This document shows positions 1 through 7,977 of a DNA stretch of 64,000 bases, piece after piece; the first letter of the stretch is position 1, and every line of letters starts with the position of its first letter. The position numbers and the translations under genes were made by a program. The notes beneath the pieces were generated by a model, which saw nothing but the letters and a program-made list of their open reading frames with translations, did no database searches and was not told the DNA's origin. Source of the stretch: Bacteroidales bacterium M6. Its GTDB lineage: Bacteria; Bacteroidota; Bacteroidia; Bacteroidales; Muribaculaceae. Location of the stretch: positions 159,056 through 223,055 of the forward strand of contig LUJQ01000021.1 of the NCBI GenBank assembly GCA_001689485.1, given 5' to 3'.

Positions 1-112
1 GGGTTGTTCCCGCCGTAGGGTCGACGATGGCCTGACGAGTCTCTGTCAGGCGGTTGAAAAGAGTCGATTTACCCACATTGGGCCGACCTACGATTGCTAC
101 GAGCTGTGCCAT
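1..112 (-). CDS. der: Ribosome biogenesis GTPase Der, N-terminal fragment (cut by window edge)
   Basis: Der (EngA) is a double-GTPase needed for assembly of the 50S ribosomal subunit. Only the first 37 codons are present. They read MAQLVAIVGRPNVGKSTLFN and continue through a region ending ...DPTAGTT, which is the first G1 (P-loop GRPNVGKST) and the start of the G2 region of the first GTPase domain. The gene runs off the left edge. It lies just downstream of era on the same strand, a common Bacteroidales order, and has its own consensus promoter about 25 bases upstream. The assignment to Der rather than another Era-like GTPase rests on the exact P-loop context and on gene order. Confidence 0.9.
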   Translation of the reverse strand, partial: MAQLVAIVGRPNVGKSTLFNRLTETRQAIVDPTAGTT

Positions 113-135
113 GTTGTTATTTTGATATTTCCCTG

Positions 136-167
136 CAAAGTTAAGTTAAAAAGCCGGATAGCGCAAA
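136..167 (-). promoter_or_regulatory. Promoter of der
   Basis: On the minus strand there is TTTG (167-164), 20 bases, then TAACTTTG (143-136), which fits the Bacteroidetes sigma-ABfr consensus TTTG-N19-21-TAnnTTTG. Transcription would start near 129, giving a leader of about 17 bases before the ATG at 112. Confidence 0.7.
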
Positions 168-256
168 TCCCTGCCCTCATCGGGCTTGTAACGCGGAAGG
201 CAGCAACGATGATTTTTAACCGAGGCATACGTTCGACATCCCCCGCAACGTATCTG

Positions 257-1252
257 TCATTCTATATAGCCGAATGCCTTGAGCTTGTTCTCACGGTTGC
301 GCCAGTTCTGCTCAACCTTTACGTATAGCTCGAGATACACACGCTTGTCGAAGAACCGCTCTATATCCTTGCGGGCTTCCGTACCCACTTTCTTAAGCAT
401 CGACCCGCCTTTGCCGATTATGATACCCTTCTGGCTGTCGCGCTCAACGAAAATAGTTGCCATGATATGTATGGCGGTGTCGGATTCGTCGAACTTCTCC
501 ACAATCACTTCCACCGAATATGGCACCTCCTTATCATACGACGTAAGGATTTTTTCGCGGATAATCTCGGTAACGAAGAATCTTGCGGGCTTGTCGGTAA
601 GGGCGTCCTTGCCGAAATAAGGGGGCGACGGCGGCAGCAGTTCCACAATCCTTGCCATAAGGTTCGGAACATTGAAATGCTCCTTGGCCGAGAGGGGGAA
701 CACCTCCGCATTGGGCAGCATCTCCTTCCAACGCATCACGATTGCCTCCAGGTCGCCGTTGGTTTTGAGCAAGTCGATTTTATTGACAACCAACAACACC
801 GGGATTTTCTCTTTTGCCACACGTGCCAGGAAATCGGCGTTCTTTGTAGGGTCTTCCACCACGTCGGTCACATACAGCAGGATGTCGGCATCGGTCAGCG
901 CACCCTGGGCATAACTCAGCATGCTTTCCTGAAGTTTGTAATTGGGCTTGAGCACGCCGGGGGTGTCGGAAAACACAATCTGGTAGTCGGGGGTATTAAC
1001 AATCCCGGTTATGCGGTGGCGCGTGGTCTGCGCTTTCGAGGTGATGATGCTCACACGCTCGCCCACAAGGTCGTTCATCAACGTTGATTTACCAACGTTG
1101 GGATTCCCGACAATATTGACGAATCCGGCTTTATGGTCACCGGGCGAGACGGGCGGGCATGCCACCTCGTCAGTAAGGGCGCTGATTACGTTTTCTGCAT
1201 CCTGGCGCTCTATTTCCTCGCTTATTCTCTCGTTTTTGTTTTCTTCGGTCAT
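257..1252 (-). CDS. era: GTPase Era
   Basis: Era is a GTPase with a C-terminal KH domain that binds the 3' end of 16S rRNA during 30S maturation. The 331-residue product has the P-loop GNPNVGKST at about residues 49-57, the G3 motif DTPG in FSDTPGVL, the G4 motif NKID, and a KH domain in the last 80 residues with the GKGG loop (IIGKGGSMLKK). It carries an acidic N-terminal extension of about 40 residues compared with the roughly 300-residue standard form; no later ATG precedes the P-loop, so 1252 is taken as the start. It lies between fabH and der on the same strand, separated from fabH by a hairpin that looks like a terminator. Confidence 0.96.
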   Translation of the reverse strand: MTEENKNERISEEIERQDAENVISALTDEVACPPVSPGDHKAGFVNIVGNPNVGKSTLMNDLVGERVSIITSKAQTTRHRITGIVNTPDYQIVFSDTPGVLKPNYKLQESMLSYAQGALTDADILLYVTDVVEDPTKNADFLARVAKEKIPVLLVVNKIDLLKTNGDLEAIVMRWKEMLPNAEVFPLSAKEHFNVPNLMARIVELLPPSPPYFGKDALTDKPARFFVTEIIREKILTSYDKEVPYSVEVIVEKFDESDTAIHIMATIFVERDSQKGIIIGKGGSMLKKVGTEARKDIERFFDKRVYLELYVKVEQNWRNRENKLKAFGYIE

Positions 1253-1343
1253 GATAGGGACGATGTTAGTTTAAGCCTTCCTGGCTGCGGCAACGCTGCG
1301 GCGGGGATGACCCGTGTTATTATTAAGTTCTGTGATTAAAACA

Positions 1344-1371
1344 AAAATAGCACCCGAAAAGATGCTATTTT
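1344..1371 (-). terminator. Candidate terminator between fabH and era
   Basis: A 9-bp stem (AAAATAGCA / TGCTATTTT, loop 10) is followed on the minus strand by a T-rich stretch (TGTTTTAATC). It lies 70 bases past the fabH stop, so fabH and era may be separate transcripts. Read on the plus strand it is also followed by TGTGTTTTTT. Confidence 0.5.
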
Positions 1372-1442
1372 GTGTTTTTTCTATCAGGCAGCCCGTTTGC
1401 CGCACAATTCAAAGCGCATCCGGGCGTAAATTCTCACGGAAA

Positions 1443-2426
1443 TCATATATCCCAAACCACCAGCATCGAACCCCAGGTGAAGCCCGCGCCGAAAGCAGTC
1501 AGGAGAATCTTGTCGCCCTTTTTGATTTTGCCCTTGAATTCGTCAAGACACAAGGGGATGGAAGCCGCCGACGTATTGCCGGTGTGCTGGATGTTGACAA
1601 GCACTTTCTCATCGGGAATCCCTGCACGCGAACTTACAGCCTCGATGATACGGAGATTGGCCTGATGCGGCACCAGCCAGTCGATAGTCTCCGCCGTAAG
1701 GTTGTTGCGGTTAAGGATGTCGACCGAGGCTGTGTACATATCGGTTACAGCGTTTTTGTAAACGTTGCGCCCGTCCTGGAACAGGTAATGGTCGCCTGCG
1801 GCAAGAGTATCGGCAGTAGCCGGGCGTGCCGAGCCGCCTCCCCACATCACAAGATGTTCGAGGCCGCGTCCGTCAACATGGAACACCGCGTCCAAAACCC
1901 CTACGTTGGGCTCTTCCGTAGGCTCGACCAGCACACATGCCGCACCGTCGCCGAAAAGGGGGCAGGTGGAACGGTCGTTGTAGTTGATCATCGACGACAT
2001 CTTCTCGGCGGCAACAACGATTACCTTCTTGCGCAACCCGCTCTTCACATATGCGGCCGCATCCTCCAATGCCACGATGAATCCGGCGCATGCCGCCTGT
2101 ATGTCGTAGGCATAGGCATTCTTCAGGCCGCAGCCCTCGCAGATAATCGAGCCTGTCGAGGGGAATCGGTAGTCGGGATTCGAGGTTGCACAAATCAGCA
2201 GTTCCACCTCCTCGGGTGCAATGCCGGTGTCGGCTAGAAGCTTGTTCACGGCCTGGATGCCGAGATACGACGAGCCGGCATCCTTTTTGAGGATGCGGCG
2301 CTCCTTGATGCCGACGCGTGTCGTAATCCACTCGTCGTTGGTATCGACCATTTTCGAAAGCATCTCATTGTCGAGAACATCGTCGGGGAGATATGACGCG
2401 ATGCCGGAAATTTTGGCGTTGAGCAT
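1443..2426 (-). CDS. fabH: Beta-ketoacyl-ACP synthase III (FabH)
   Basis: FabH condenses an acyl-CoA primer with malonyl-ACP to start type II fatty acid synthesis. The 327-residue protein has the complete thiolase-fold catalytic triad: Cys113 (DIQAACAGF), His254 (LVPHQANLRI) and Asn284 (HTGNTSAASI). Near the C-terminus it has the family glycine motif GAGFTWGS. The length is normal. It follows rpmF by about 206 bases in the usual yceD-rpmF-fabH order, which links ribosome and membrane synthesis. It starts MLNAKISGIASYLP, the expected N-terminus, so no extension is needed. Confidence 0.97.
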   Translation of the reverse strand: MLNAKISGIASYLPDDVLDNEMLSKMVDTNDEWITTRVGIKERRILKKDAGSSYLGIQAVNKLLADTGIAPEEVELLICATSNPDYRFPSTGSIICEGCGLKNAYAYDIQAACAGFIVALEDAAAYVKSGLRKKVIVVAAEKMSSMINYNDRSTCPLFGDGAACVLVEPTEEPNVGVLDAVFHVDGRGLEHLVMWGGGSARPATADTLAAGDHYLFQDGRNVYKNAVTDMYTASVDILNRNNLTAETIDWLVPHQANLRIIEAVSSRAGIPDEKVLVNIQHTGNTSAASIPLCLDEFKGKIKKGDKILLTAFGAGFTWGSMLVVWDI

Positions 2427-2580
2427 AAGCGTGGGGTATGATATGTGGGAGAACTACCCGAGGCGGCTCTCCCGTCCAAGAATCTGTTCGGATGGGGCAT
2501 CGGCCTTGCCGGAACCCCTTATCTGTATAACGCTTCTGACAGCGACAGGTTCTTGGAAATATGTCCTTAAAAATTATCGA

Positions 2581-2609
2581 AAGGCTGCCTCCCGTGGAAC
2601 GCAGCCCTT
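2581..2609 (-). terminator. Hairpin between rpmF and fabH, possible weak terminator or attenuator
   Basis: AAGGCTGC at 2581-2588 pairs with GCAGCCCTT at 2601-2609 with one bulged C. On the coding (minus) strand the stem is followed by TTTCGATAATTTTT, a poor U-tract, so partial read-through into fabH is plausible. The rest of the 206-base gap shows nothing recognisable. Confidence 0.3.
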
Positions 2610-2632
2610 GTTTTTAATCCAAGCCGGAGCGG

Positions 2633-2818
2633 TTAGACTACGGCGTTCTTCTCGATAGCGACTTTGCCACGGTAGTAACCGCATTCCATGCAAACGCAGT
2701 GGTAAACATGCCATGCGCCGCAGTTGGGGCAGATTGCCAGTGTAGGCATCGCAGCTTTGTCGTGTGTGCGGCGTTTTGCCGTACGGGTCTTGGATTGACG
2801 TCTTTTAGGATGTGCCAT
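2633..2818 (-). CDS. rpmF: Ribosomal protein bL32
   Basis: Small structural protein of the 50S subunit. The 61-residue product begins MAHPKRRQSKTRTAKRRTHD, the typical basic L32 N-terminus, and has a complete zinc ribbon: CPNCG (about residues 30-34) and CMECG (about 43-47). It sits directly after yceD on the same strand (gap about 90 bases), the near-universal arrangement of these two genes. Because both Cys pairs are kept, this is the zinc-dependent form. Confidence 0.97.
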   Translation of the reverse strand: MAHPKRRQSKTRTAKRRTHDKAAMPTLAICPNCGAWHVYHCVCMECGYYRGKVAIEKNAVV

Positions 2819-2909
2819 TGTTGTTTTATTGTTTTATTGTTGTTTTTCCTTTTAAGTTCCTTCGTTCGCCTTGCAACCCCGTTGCCTAGGCGTGCATCAG
2901 AGCCGGTGT

Positions 2910-3491
2910 TTAAAGCTCCTTGAGTTTGTCCCAACGCGGGTCGGTAGGTGCTTCACATCCCGGGGTGTCGTTATCGGGCATGCTGTCCATTTCTTCAATC
3001 AGCTCGTCCTCCAGTTCCGCATCGGGATCCGACGAAGCCACGGCGCGGTGTTTCTTCAGCAGCGAACTCATTGCTCGGTTGCATTTACCCAACGGATGGA
3101 CATGCTTGATAGGTATGGCCAGCGATACCGTGTCGTAAATCATATAGGCGACATTAAGGTAGTTATCGCTTTCAGGGATTTCCATAAGGTCATCCGATTC
3201 CTCGCGGTAGTCATCGCCGTATTTCACCTTGATGCCATAAGTGGTGTCTATATCCAACGTCAGGTCATCAAGGCAACGGTCGCATGGCACCGTCACCGTA
3301 CCCGTAATGGCAAAGGCCAAATCGTAGACATCGTTTTTGTATGTCACGACAAGGCTGACGTTTACGTCGGCATCACGCACGTCGGCACTCTCCATGTTTG
3401 TGAAGAACTGCTTATCCAAATGATACCCGAAATCATGGGTACCTTTCGGCAGGCTCTTCAACGGGAGTTTGAATTGACTGAATTTTCCCAT
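2910..3491 (-). CDS. DUF177 / YceD family protein
   Basis: YceD-family proteins are encoded with rpmF and are implicated in 23S rRNA or 50S assembly. The protein carries the DUF177 core with PCDRCLDDL (a CxxC pair) in the middle and an acidic C-terminal tail. An ATG at 3548 or 3542 would lengthen it, but the promoter -7 box lies at 3518-3525, so transcription starts near 3511 and only the ATG at 3491 (MGKFSQFKLPLKSLPKG, 193 residues) is on the transcript. It is the first gene of the yceD-rpmF-fabH unit. Confidence 0.9.
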   Translation of the reverse strand: MGKFSQFKLPLKSLPKGTHDFGYHLDKQFFTNMESADVRDADVNVSLVVTYKNDVYDLAFAITGTVTVPCDRCLDDLTLDIDTTYGIKVKYGDDYREESDDLMEIPESDNYLNVAYMIYDTVSLAIPIKHVHPLGKCNRAMSSLLKKHRAVASSDPDAELEDELIEEMDSMPDNDTPGCEAPTDPRWDKLKEL

Positions 3492-3517
3492 TGGTATAGT
3501 CAGCTGAAAAAACGGTG

Positions 3518-3548
3518 CAAAGTTATGGATTTTCTTCCTCATTACCAA
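3518..3548 (-). promoter_or_regulatory. Promoter of yceD-rpmF operon
   Basis: On the minus strand TTG (3548-3546), 20 bases, then TAACTTTG (3525-3518). This matches the Bacteroidetes promoter consensus and decides the yceD start codon (3491 rather than 3548). Confidence 0.7.
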
Positions 3549-3870
3549 CTTTTCCCGAAATTTCCGCCGAAATTCACCTTTTTTAGCCTTACACCCCGGC
3601 CCTGCATACCGATTTCCACATTCGCCACCAAAGTTTCACCGAAGCAATAAGCACTTACACCGAACAACGATTTTAACAGGTTTTAGTAGCCATAAACGAT
3701 GACGATGTGCCGAAACACCTAAATCCGACACACCGCCACATGATCGCTATTCAACAAAATCAAATCACGACCTTATAAACCGACTGCTCGATTTTCACAA
3801 TATTGACCCCTTCTGACAAATATTGCAACGGGATGGTGCATTCTGCCTCGCCAACAAAACAGGAATACTC

Positions 3871-3952
3871 GTTGGTTGAATTAAATTTCTAAATATCTAC
3901 AAATTGAGCAACTTTTTCATTTGTAATTATTTAAAACTTTAATTCAACCAAC
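3871..3952. repeat. Perfect 15-bp inverted repeat with 52-base spacer
   Basis: GTTGGTTGAATTAAA at 3871-3885 and TTTAATTCAACCAAC at 3938-3952 are exact reverse complements. The spacer is AT-rich and codes for nothing evident. The spacing is long for a terminator; the arms could be ends of a small relic element. Confidence 0.6.
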
Positions 3953-4060
3953 AGGTTTTGGATATTATGTGCTTGTTTCAATGCTTAAAAATTACTGCCA
4001 ATATCGTGGAGTTTCCATTTCTGAAATGTGCAGTAAACTGGAACGAACAATAGAAACAAC

Positions 4061-4094
4061 GAAGCCATCTTGACTTTTTCTTCAAGATGACTTC
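4061..4094. repeat. 13-bp hairpin in spacer
   Basis: GAAGCCATCTTGA (4061-4073) pairs with TCAAGATGACTTC (4082-4094) with one mismatch around an 8-base loop. There is no T-tract on either side, so it is not a clear rho-independent terminator. It is about 170 bases past the stop codon of the C_GCAxxG_C_C gene and could end that transcript. Confidence 0.4.
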
Positions 4095-4262
4095 ATTCAA
4101 TCATACACGAACAGCAACTACTTTCCTATGTAAGTTGCCATTTGCTGCATTTTGCCTACATCAAGGCAAATCAAAATCTTACCAAATTTTAATCCACTAA
4201 AGTATCTCGACGCGAATTAAAATCTAAAACATTAATGTTAGCATAATATGCAAGTTCAATGA

Positions 4263-4655
4263 TTATTCATCTGAATGCAGCATTCCTTCAAGAAGAGACG
4301 CGGCGTCGGCCACACAGTCATTGCATTGACGCAGAGGGCAGCCAGAAGCGATGCCTTTGAGTTCGTGGCATGTCACGGAACCGTTGCGTTCGCGGAAACG
4401 GGTCACAATGGCTTTCATGTCGCGCATTGACGCCATGCGGTCGCCACGAACCATTCCGAGCACCACCCCGGCGCCTACCAGTGCACCGCATGTGCCTTCC
4501 ATCGACCCCATCCCTGAGCCAAACGCGTTAGTGAGATTGCGCATCGTCTCCACATCTAACCCTGCGGCATCGCAATAAGTACACGCAACAGCCTGGGCGC
4601 AGTTGAATTTCCCGGAGCGCTTCCGCTCCACAGCCTCGTTAATCCTTGATTCCAT
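4263..4655 (-). CDS. C_GCAxxG_C_C family protein (redox-active, TIGR01909-like)
   Basis: Family members are about 130-150 residues and are named for a conserved cysteine pattern; they are thought to bind a cofactor or metal, but no reaction is established. The 130-residue product shows the full pattern: FNCAQAV near residue 18, the GTCGALVGAG block in the middle, CHELKG, and a C-terminal GCPLRQCNDCV cluster. There is no signal peptide, so it should be cytoplasmic. It stands alone, with its own consensus promoter and divergent from the ABC operon. It is bracketed by the 15-bp direct repeat AAATCCGACACACCG (3721-3735, 4719-4733). Confidence 0.8.
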   Translation of the reverse strand: MESRINEAVERKRSGKFNCAQAVACTYCDAAGLDVETMRNLTNAFGSGMGSMEGTCGALVGAGVVLGMVRGDRMASMRDMKAIVTRFRERNGSVTCHELKGIASGCPLRQCNDCVADAASLLEGMLHSDE

Positions 4656-4689
4656 AAATCCTTATTAAAAAATCCCGGTTAATAAAGTA

Positions 4690-4721
4690 CAAAATTACGA
4701 TTCACCGTCCACACACGCAAA
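4690..4721 (-). promoter_or_regulatory. Promoter of the C_GCAxxG_C_C gene
   Basis: On the minus strand TTTG (4721-4718), 20 bases, TAATTTTG (4697-4690). Predicted start of transcription near 4683, about 28 bases before the ATG at 4655. Confidence 0.7.
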
Positions 4722-4754
4722 TCCGACACACCGAAGCTATTTTTGCCGTAAAAT

Positions 4755-4785
4755 TTTGCAGGTTCGAAAAGTAGTATTAATTTTA
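4755..4785 (+). promoter_or_regulatory. Promoter of the GntR-linked ABC operon
   Basis: TTTG (4755-4758), 19 bases, TAATTTTA (4778-4785), one base off the TAnnTTTG consensus. The predicted start of transcription (about 4792) falls inside the candidate operator just downstream. Confidence 0.5.
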
Positions 4786-4786
4786 C

Positions 4787-4810
4787 AGTGTACTACAACA
4801 CTAATACACC
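4787..4810 (+). promoter_or_regulatory. Candidate YtrA/GntR operator
   Basis: AGTGTA (4787-4792), 12 bases, TACACC (4805-4810), immediately before the ATG at 4814. B. subtilis YtrA is reported to bind AGTGTA-N13-TACACT; this site differs by one base in the right half and one in spacing. A second dyad, GTAGTA (4771-4776) with TACTAC (4791-4796), overlaps it. The repressor is encoded two genes downstream, so autoregulation is the likely model. Confidence 0.5.
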
Positions 4811-4813
4811 ATT

Positions 4814-5677
4814 ATGCTCACACTCGAAAACCTATCATTCGGCTACCATCGCGGACAAAGCGTTGTCGACAGTATAAACCTGACGCTGCCTCCAGGCGGC
4901 ATCTACGGCCTGCTAGGCCCAAACGGTGCAGGCAAGTCAACACTGCTCTACCTTATAGCCGGGGCGCTGACCCCGCGTGCGGGAAAAGCCGTGTTCAACG
5001 GCACCGACACCCGCAGGCGACTCCCTTCCACACTCAGCGACATATTCCTTGTCAGCGAGGAATTCTCACTGCCCCCGATAAGCCTGGGGGAATACGTCAG
5101 ACTAAACGCCCCGTTTTACCCCCGCTTCTCACACGAGGCACTGCGCGCCAACCTCGAAATGTTCGAACTGACGCCGGAACTAAATCTCGGTCACCTGTCG
5201 ATGGGGCTGAAAAAGAAGGTTTTCATGAGTTTCGCCCTTGCATGCAACACCTCGTTATTGCTGATGGACGAGCCGACCAACGGCCTCGACATCCCCGGCA
5301 AAAGCGCCTTCCGCAAATTTATAGCGCAAGCCATGACCGACGACCGCACGGTGATAATTTCCACACACCAGGTGCGCGACATCGACCGCCTCATCGACCA
5401 TGTGATAATCATGAACGGCTCGCAAATATGCCTCAACCGCCCTGTAGGCGAAATCCAGAAACACCTGAAATTCCTCACCACAACCGACCGCGAAACCATC
5501 AACAGCGCCCTGTGCGCGCTGCCGGGCATAGGGGGAGCCGCAGTCATGCTCCCCAACACCGACGGCAACGACTCTGAAATAAACCTTGAAGTATTGTTCG
5601 ATTTCGCGATGAAACACCAATCGGCACTTAACGGGATTTTCAACAAGGCCGTTACACAAACCTCTAACACATTCTGA
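4814..5677 (+). CDS. ABC transporter ATP-binding protein
   Basis: ATPase subunit that would power the membrane protein encoded next. The 287-residue product has Walker A GPNGAGKST (35-43), signature-like LSMGLKKKV (128-136) in place of LSGGQ, Walker B LLLMDEP (148-154), D-loop NGLD and the switch His185 in ISTHQ. It belongs to the group of ATPases found with YtrA-type regulators. The next gene starts 2 bases after its stop, so the two are co-translated. The substrate cannot be read from sequence; related systems respond to cell-wall-active antibiotics or stress. Confidence 0.92.
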   Translation: MLTLENLSFGYHRGQSVVDSINLTLPPGGIYGLLGPNGAGKSTLLYLIAGALTPRAGKAVFNGTDTRRRLPSTLSDIFLVSEEFSLPPISLGEYVRLNAPFYPRFSHEALRANLEMFELTPELNLGHLSMGLKKKVFMSFALACNTSLLLMDEPTNGLDIPGKSAFRKFIAQAMTDDRTVIISTHQVRDIDRLIDHVIIMNGSQICLNRPVGEIQKHLKFLTTTDRETINSALCALPGIGGAAVMLPNTDGNDSEINLEVLFDFAMKHQSALNGIFNKAVTQTSNTF

Positions 5678-5679
5678 CA

Positions 5680-6549
5680 ATGGCAAAATCATCACAAATA
5701 TTCGCATTCAGCAGGTTGAAACTCACCATAAAGAAGGAATGGGGAGAAAACCGCCGTCAGTTCCTGCTCCTGATTCTGTTCATAACGGGCGCAATGTCAA
5801 TCGAATCCTTTCTTCAGATATCGTCAGCCTACAACAAGGTAGAATATCTTTACATGACAACAGGGGGCGAAAATGTCGATTTCCACACAGCGGCACAGCA
5901 ACATTTTTTCTATGAACGCTACCACTACATGCAACATGTACTCTTTGCAATAATCCTTGTGTCCTTCACCGCGTTGGCGGCATCGCTGGCCTTCTCCTCC
6001 ACATCCACAAAAGAGGGCACTGTAAGGGACCTCACATGCCCCGCATCCCAAACGGAAAAATTCGCAGCCCGTTTCGGCCTCTACATCGTGGGAGGCTGGG
6101 TAACAGCAGTCAGCGCTTGGATTTTTGTAGCATTCGGCTCCTACATCATAATGAGCATGCTCACCCCCTACGGCGACTTTTTCCATCCCACATCAGTCGG
6201 CCCGTTATTCGATGCCGACGCCCCCCGCTCTGCAACTTTGGCCGCATCAACAATCCTGACATCGCTGTTCCTGCAATCATTGTTCTTTTTAGGAAGCTCG
6301 TTCTGGCCGCGCAACTCGTTTATAAAGACTTTCGGTGCTGGGACGGCACTTTTCGGAAGCATGGTGTTGATTGCTGTCCTGACAACGTATTTCTGCATGC
6401 AATTCCTTCAACCCGGGCCAGACAAAAAACTGCCGCATTTCCTGGGCTGTCCCGAAACCTATTATATGCTGACCCTGTTTATGTCGGCGGTCAACTATAC
6501 CCTGGCATTCATCCGCTATCGCGAAACCGATGTGGTAAGAATCCGGTAA
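5680..6549 (+). CDS. ABC transporter membrane protein
   Basis: A 289-residue membrane protein with about six hydrophobic segments, at roughly residues 28-50, 85-110, 125-155, 185-210, 215-240 and 255-280. It has no recognisable soluble domain. Its place between the ATPase and the GntR regulator, and the absence of any other permease, identify it as the transmembrane partner. A hydrophilic loop follows the first segment, as in ABC-2 type permeases. Family membership is inferred from context more than from sequence. Confidence 0.8.
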   Translation: MAKSSQIFAFSRLKLTIKKEWGENRRQFLLLILFITGAMSIESFLQISSAYNKVEYLYMTTGGENVDFHTAAQQHFFYERYHYMQHVLFAIILVSFTALAASLAFSSTSTKEGTVRDLTCPASQTEKFAARFGLYIVGGWVTAVSAWIFVAFGSYIIMSMLTPYGDFFHPTSVGPLFDADAPRSATLAASTILTSLFLQSLFFLGSSFWPRNSFIKTFGAGTALFGSMVLIAVLTTYFCMQFLQPGPDKKLPHFLGCPETYYMLTLFMSAVNYTLAFIRYRETDVVRIR

Positions 6550-6576
6550 CTCAAATTACACAATCCTACAACGATT

Positions 6577-6960
6577 ATGCTGTTCCAGGAAAACAACAAA
6601 GCCATATATCTACAGATAGCAGACAACGTGTGCGACAACGTGCTATCGGGCACCCTCCCCCCCGGAAGCCGCATCCCGTCGGTAAGGGAATACGCCGCCG
6701 ACATCGAGGTAAACGCCAACACCGTTATGCGGGCATATGATTACCTCGCCTCACGCGACATAATCTACAACAAGCGGGGCATAGGCTACTTCATCTCACC
6801 TGACGCACCGCAAACTGTCAGGCAGACGCGTCGCGACGAGCTCCTAGGCTCCGAAATCAACACCCTGTTCAACCGCCTGCGCCTGCTCGGGATAACCCCC
6901 GACGAACTCGCACGCCTATACAACGACTATTGCCACAACAATCCAATCACCGACAAATGA
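6577..6960 (+). CDS. GntR family regulator, YtrA-type
   Basis: A short (127-residue) GntR protein: an N-terminal winged helix with IYLQIADNVCDNVLSG, the PGSRIPSVREYA recognition region and NTVMRAYDYLASR, followed by only about 50 residues. That is too short for a classical effector domain and is typical of the YtrA subfamily, which normally represses its own ABC operon. The third position in the operon and the dyad at 4787-4810 support autoregulation. Its final codon overlaps the next start (ATGA). Confidence 0.92.
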   Translation: MLFQENNKAIYLQIADNVCDNVLSGTLPPGSRIPSVREYAADIEVNANTVMRAYDYLASRDIIYNKRGIGYFISPDAPQTVRQTRRDELLGSEINTLFNRLRLLGITPDELARLYNDYCHNNPITDK

Positions 6961-7745
6961 AAAAGTCAACCATACTTCTTGCATCACTGACAGCAGCAGG
7001 GCCGCTGGCCGCGTTCATATTCCCGGCCTCGTTGATGCTGCTCTGTTCAACAGACGTGCCTGTACCGGTCAATGCGACACCTCAAACATTCGACCTGCCA
7101 CCGTTCCGGCACCTCGTTATCGAACGGAACGATACTGCCGACATATACTTACCGCTGGATTTCAACATCGAAGCTTCCGACTCCACAGACACGCCGACCC
7201 TGACAACCGCGCAGGACTGGGGCAAATGGCTCACCCTCGCAACCTCCGGCGACACACTGCGTATGACTATCGCTGTGCCTTATGTCCCGGAAGGCTACAA
7301 CTCAGCCTACTGCCCGATAAACGGACTGTTGCACATCCCGAAACAGCAGACATTGGAATCGGTAACCAACCTCCGCTGCTGCGACAAGATGCACATTTCC
7401 GGCATCAACACGCCGGCACTCTCGCTACATGACACACCTTCTGTAGACTTTAGGGACTCTGAAATCGGCACCCTGACAACCTATACAGATTACTACAGCT
7501 CCGACATCGAACTTGATGCCACCCGCATCACAGCCCTGACATGGGATCTATCGGATAACTCCAGCAATACCATATCCTGCAAAAACGACGCCTTGGTCGA
7601 CACCATGACAATTATTTCCGACAACCCGAATCCACGCGACCTTGATATACGCGCAGCCCGTATCGGCACAATAATCGTCAACCCAGACTCCACCAACGGC
7701 CCCGTCACTATCTACAGCATCCGCTCGGCCATCATCCGTGAGTAA
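6957..7745 (+). CDS. Exported protein of unknown function in the ABC operon
   Basis: A 262-residue protein with an N-terminal signal or anchor (MKKSTILLASLTAAGPLAAF and following hydrophobic residues to about 35), then a Thr/Asp-rich domain predicted to be all beta. Repeated short strands such as LESVTNLRC, LSLHDTP and IGTLTTYTDYY suggest a beta-helix like DUF2807 adhesin-type proteins, but this is a resemblance only. The start is set at the ATGA overlap with the GntR gene rather than the earlier in-frame ATG at 6930, which lies inside the regulator. It is probably periplasmic and co-regulated with the transporter. Confidence 0.6.
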   Translation: MKKSTILLASLTAAGPLAAFIFPASLMLLCSTDVPVPVNATPQTFDLPPFRHLVIERNDTADIYLPLDFNIEASDSTDTPTLTTAQDWGKWLTLATSGDTLRMTIAVPYVPEGYNSAYCPINGLLHIPKQQTLESVTNLRCCDKMHISGINTPALSLHDTPSVDFRDSEIGTLTTYTDYYSSDIELDATRITALTWDLSDNSSNTISCKNDALVDTMTIISDNPNPRDLDIRAARIGTIIVNPDSTNGPVTIYSIRSAIIRE

Positions 7746-7746
7746 T

Positions 7747-7795
7747 CCCCCCTGTCATGTGGCACTGGAAGCACCCCGTGCCATATGACAGGGGG
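7747..7795 (+). terminator. Hairpin ending the ABC operon
   Basis: A long stem, CCCCTGTCATGTGGCAC against GTGCCATATGACAGGGG with one mismatch and a 13-base loop, starts two bases after the stop codon of the last operon gene. No T-tract follows (GGTGCGCCTT), so it may protect the 3' end rather than end transcription by itself. Confidence 0.5.
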
Positions 7796-7884
7796 GGTGC
7801 GCCTTAACCTCCGGGGGTATGTTTAAGTAAACATAGATTATAGATACCTCATCCAAGCAATTATATATCGCCGCCTGGCATTTC

Positions 7885-7944
7885 ATGAACCTTTCGGCAA
7901 AGCTGTCGTTATATTTTCAAGAGAAGGCATTTTACTGGCGTTAA
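7885..7944 (+). CDS. Possible 19-residue small protein
   Basis: ATG at 7885 opens a short frame, MNLSAKLSLYFQEKAFYWR, ending TAA at 7942-7944. It is rich in aromatic and amphipathic residues and is followed 34 bases later by a strong terminator. A perfect 8-bp dyad TATGTTTA-AG-TAAACATA lies 50 bases upstream (7818-7835). The surrounding 466-base spacer (7746-8211) contains no other gene. No recognised family; the stretch could equally be a small noncoding RNA. Confidence 0.35.
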   Translation: MNLSAKLSLYFQEKAFYWR

Positions 7945-7977
7945 TAAAAAGCCTGACAAAGAAACGATAACCTTCTC

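Larger units (their letters stand above)
3549..4262. other. Gene-free AT-rich spacer of about 700 bases
   Basis: No ORF with a recognisable product or normal codon use is seen on either strand. The right two thirds (about 3780-4262) are visibly richer in A and T than the neighbouring genes. The stretch holds two inverted repeats, annotated separately at 3871-3952 and 4061-4094, and one half of a 15-bp direct repeat (AAATCCGACACACCG) at 3721-3735 whose partner is at 4719-4733. It may be the residue of an old insertion; nothing identifies what was inserted. Confidence 0.6.
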
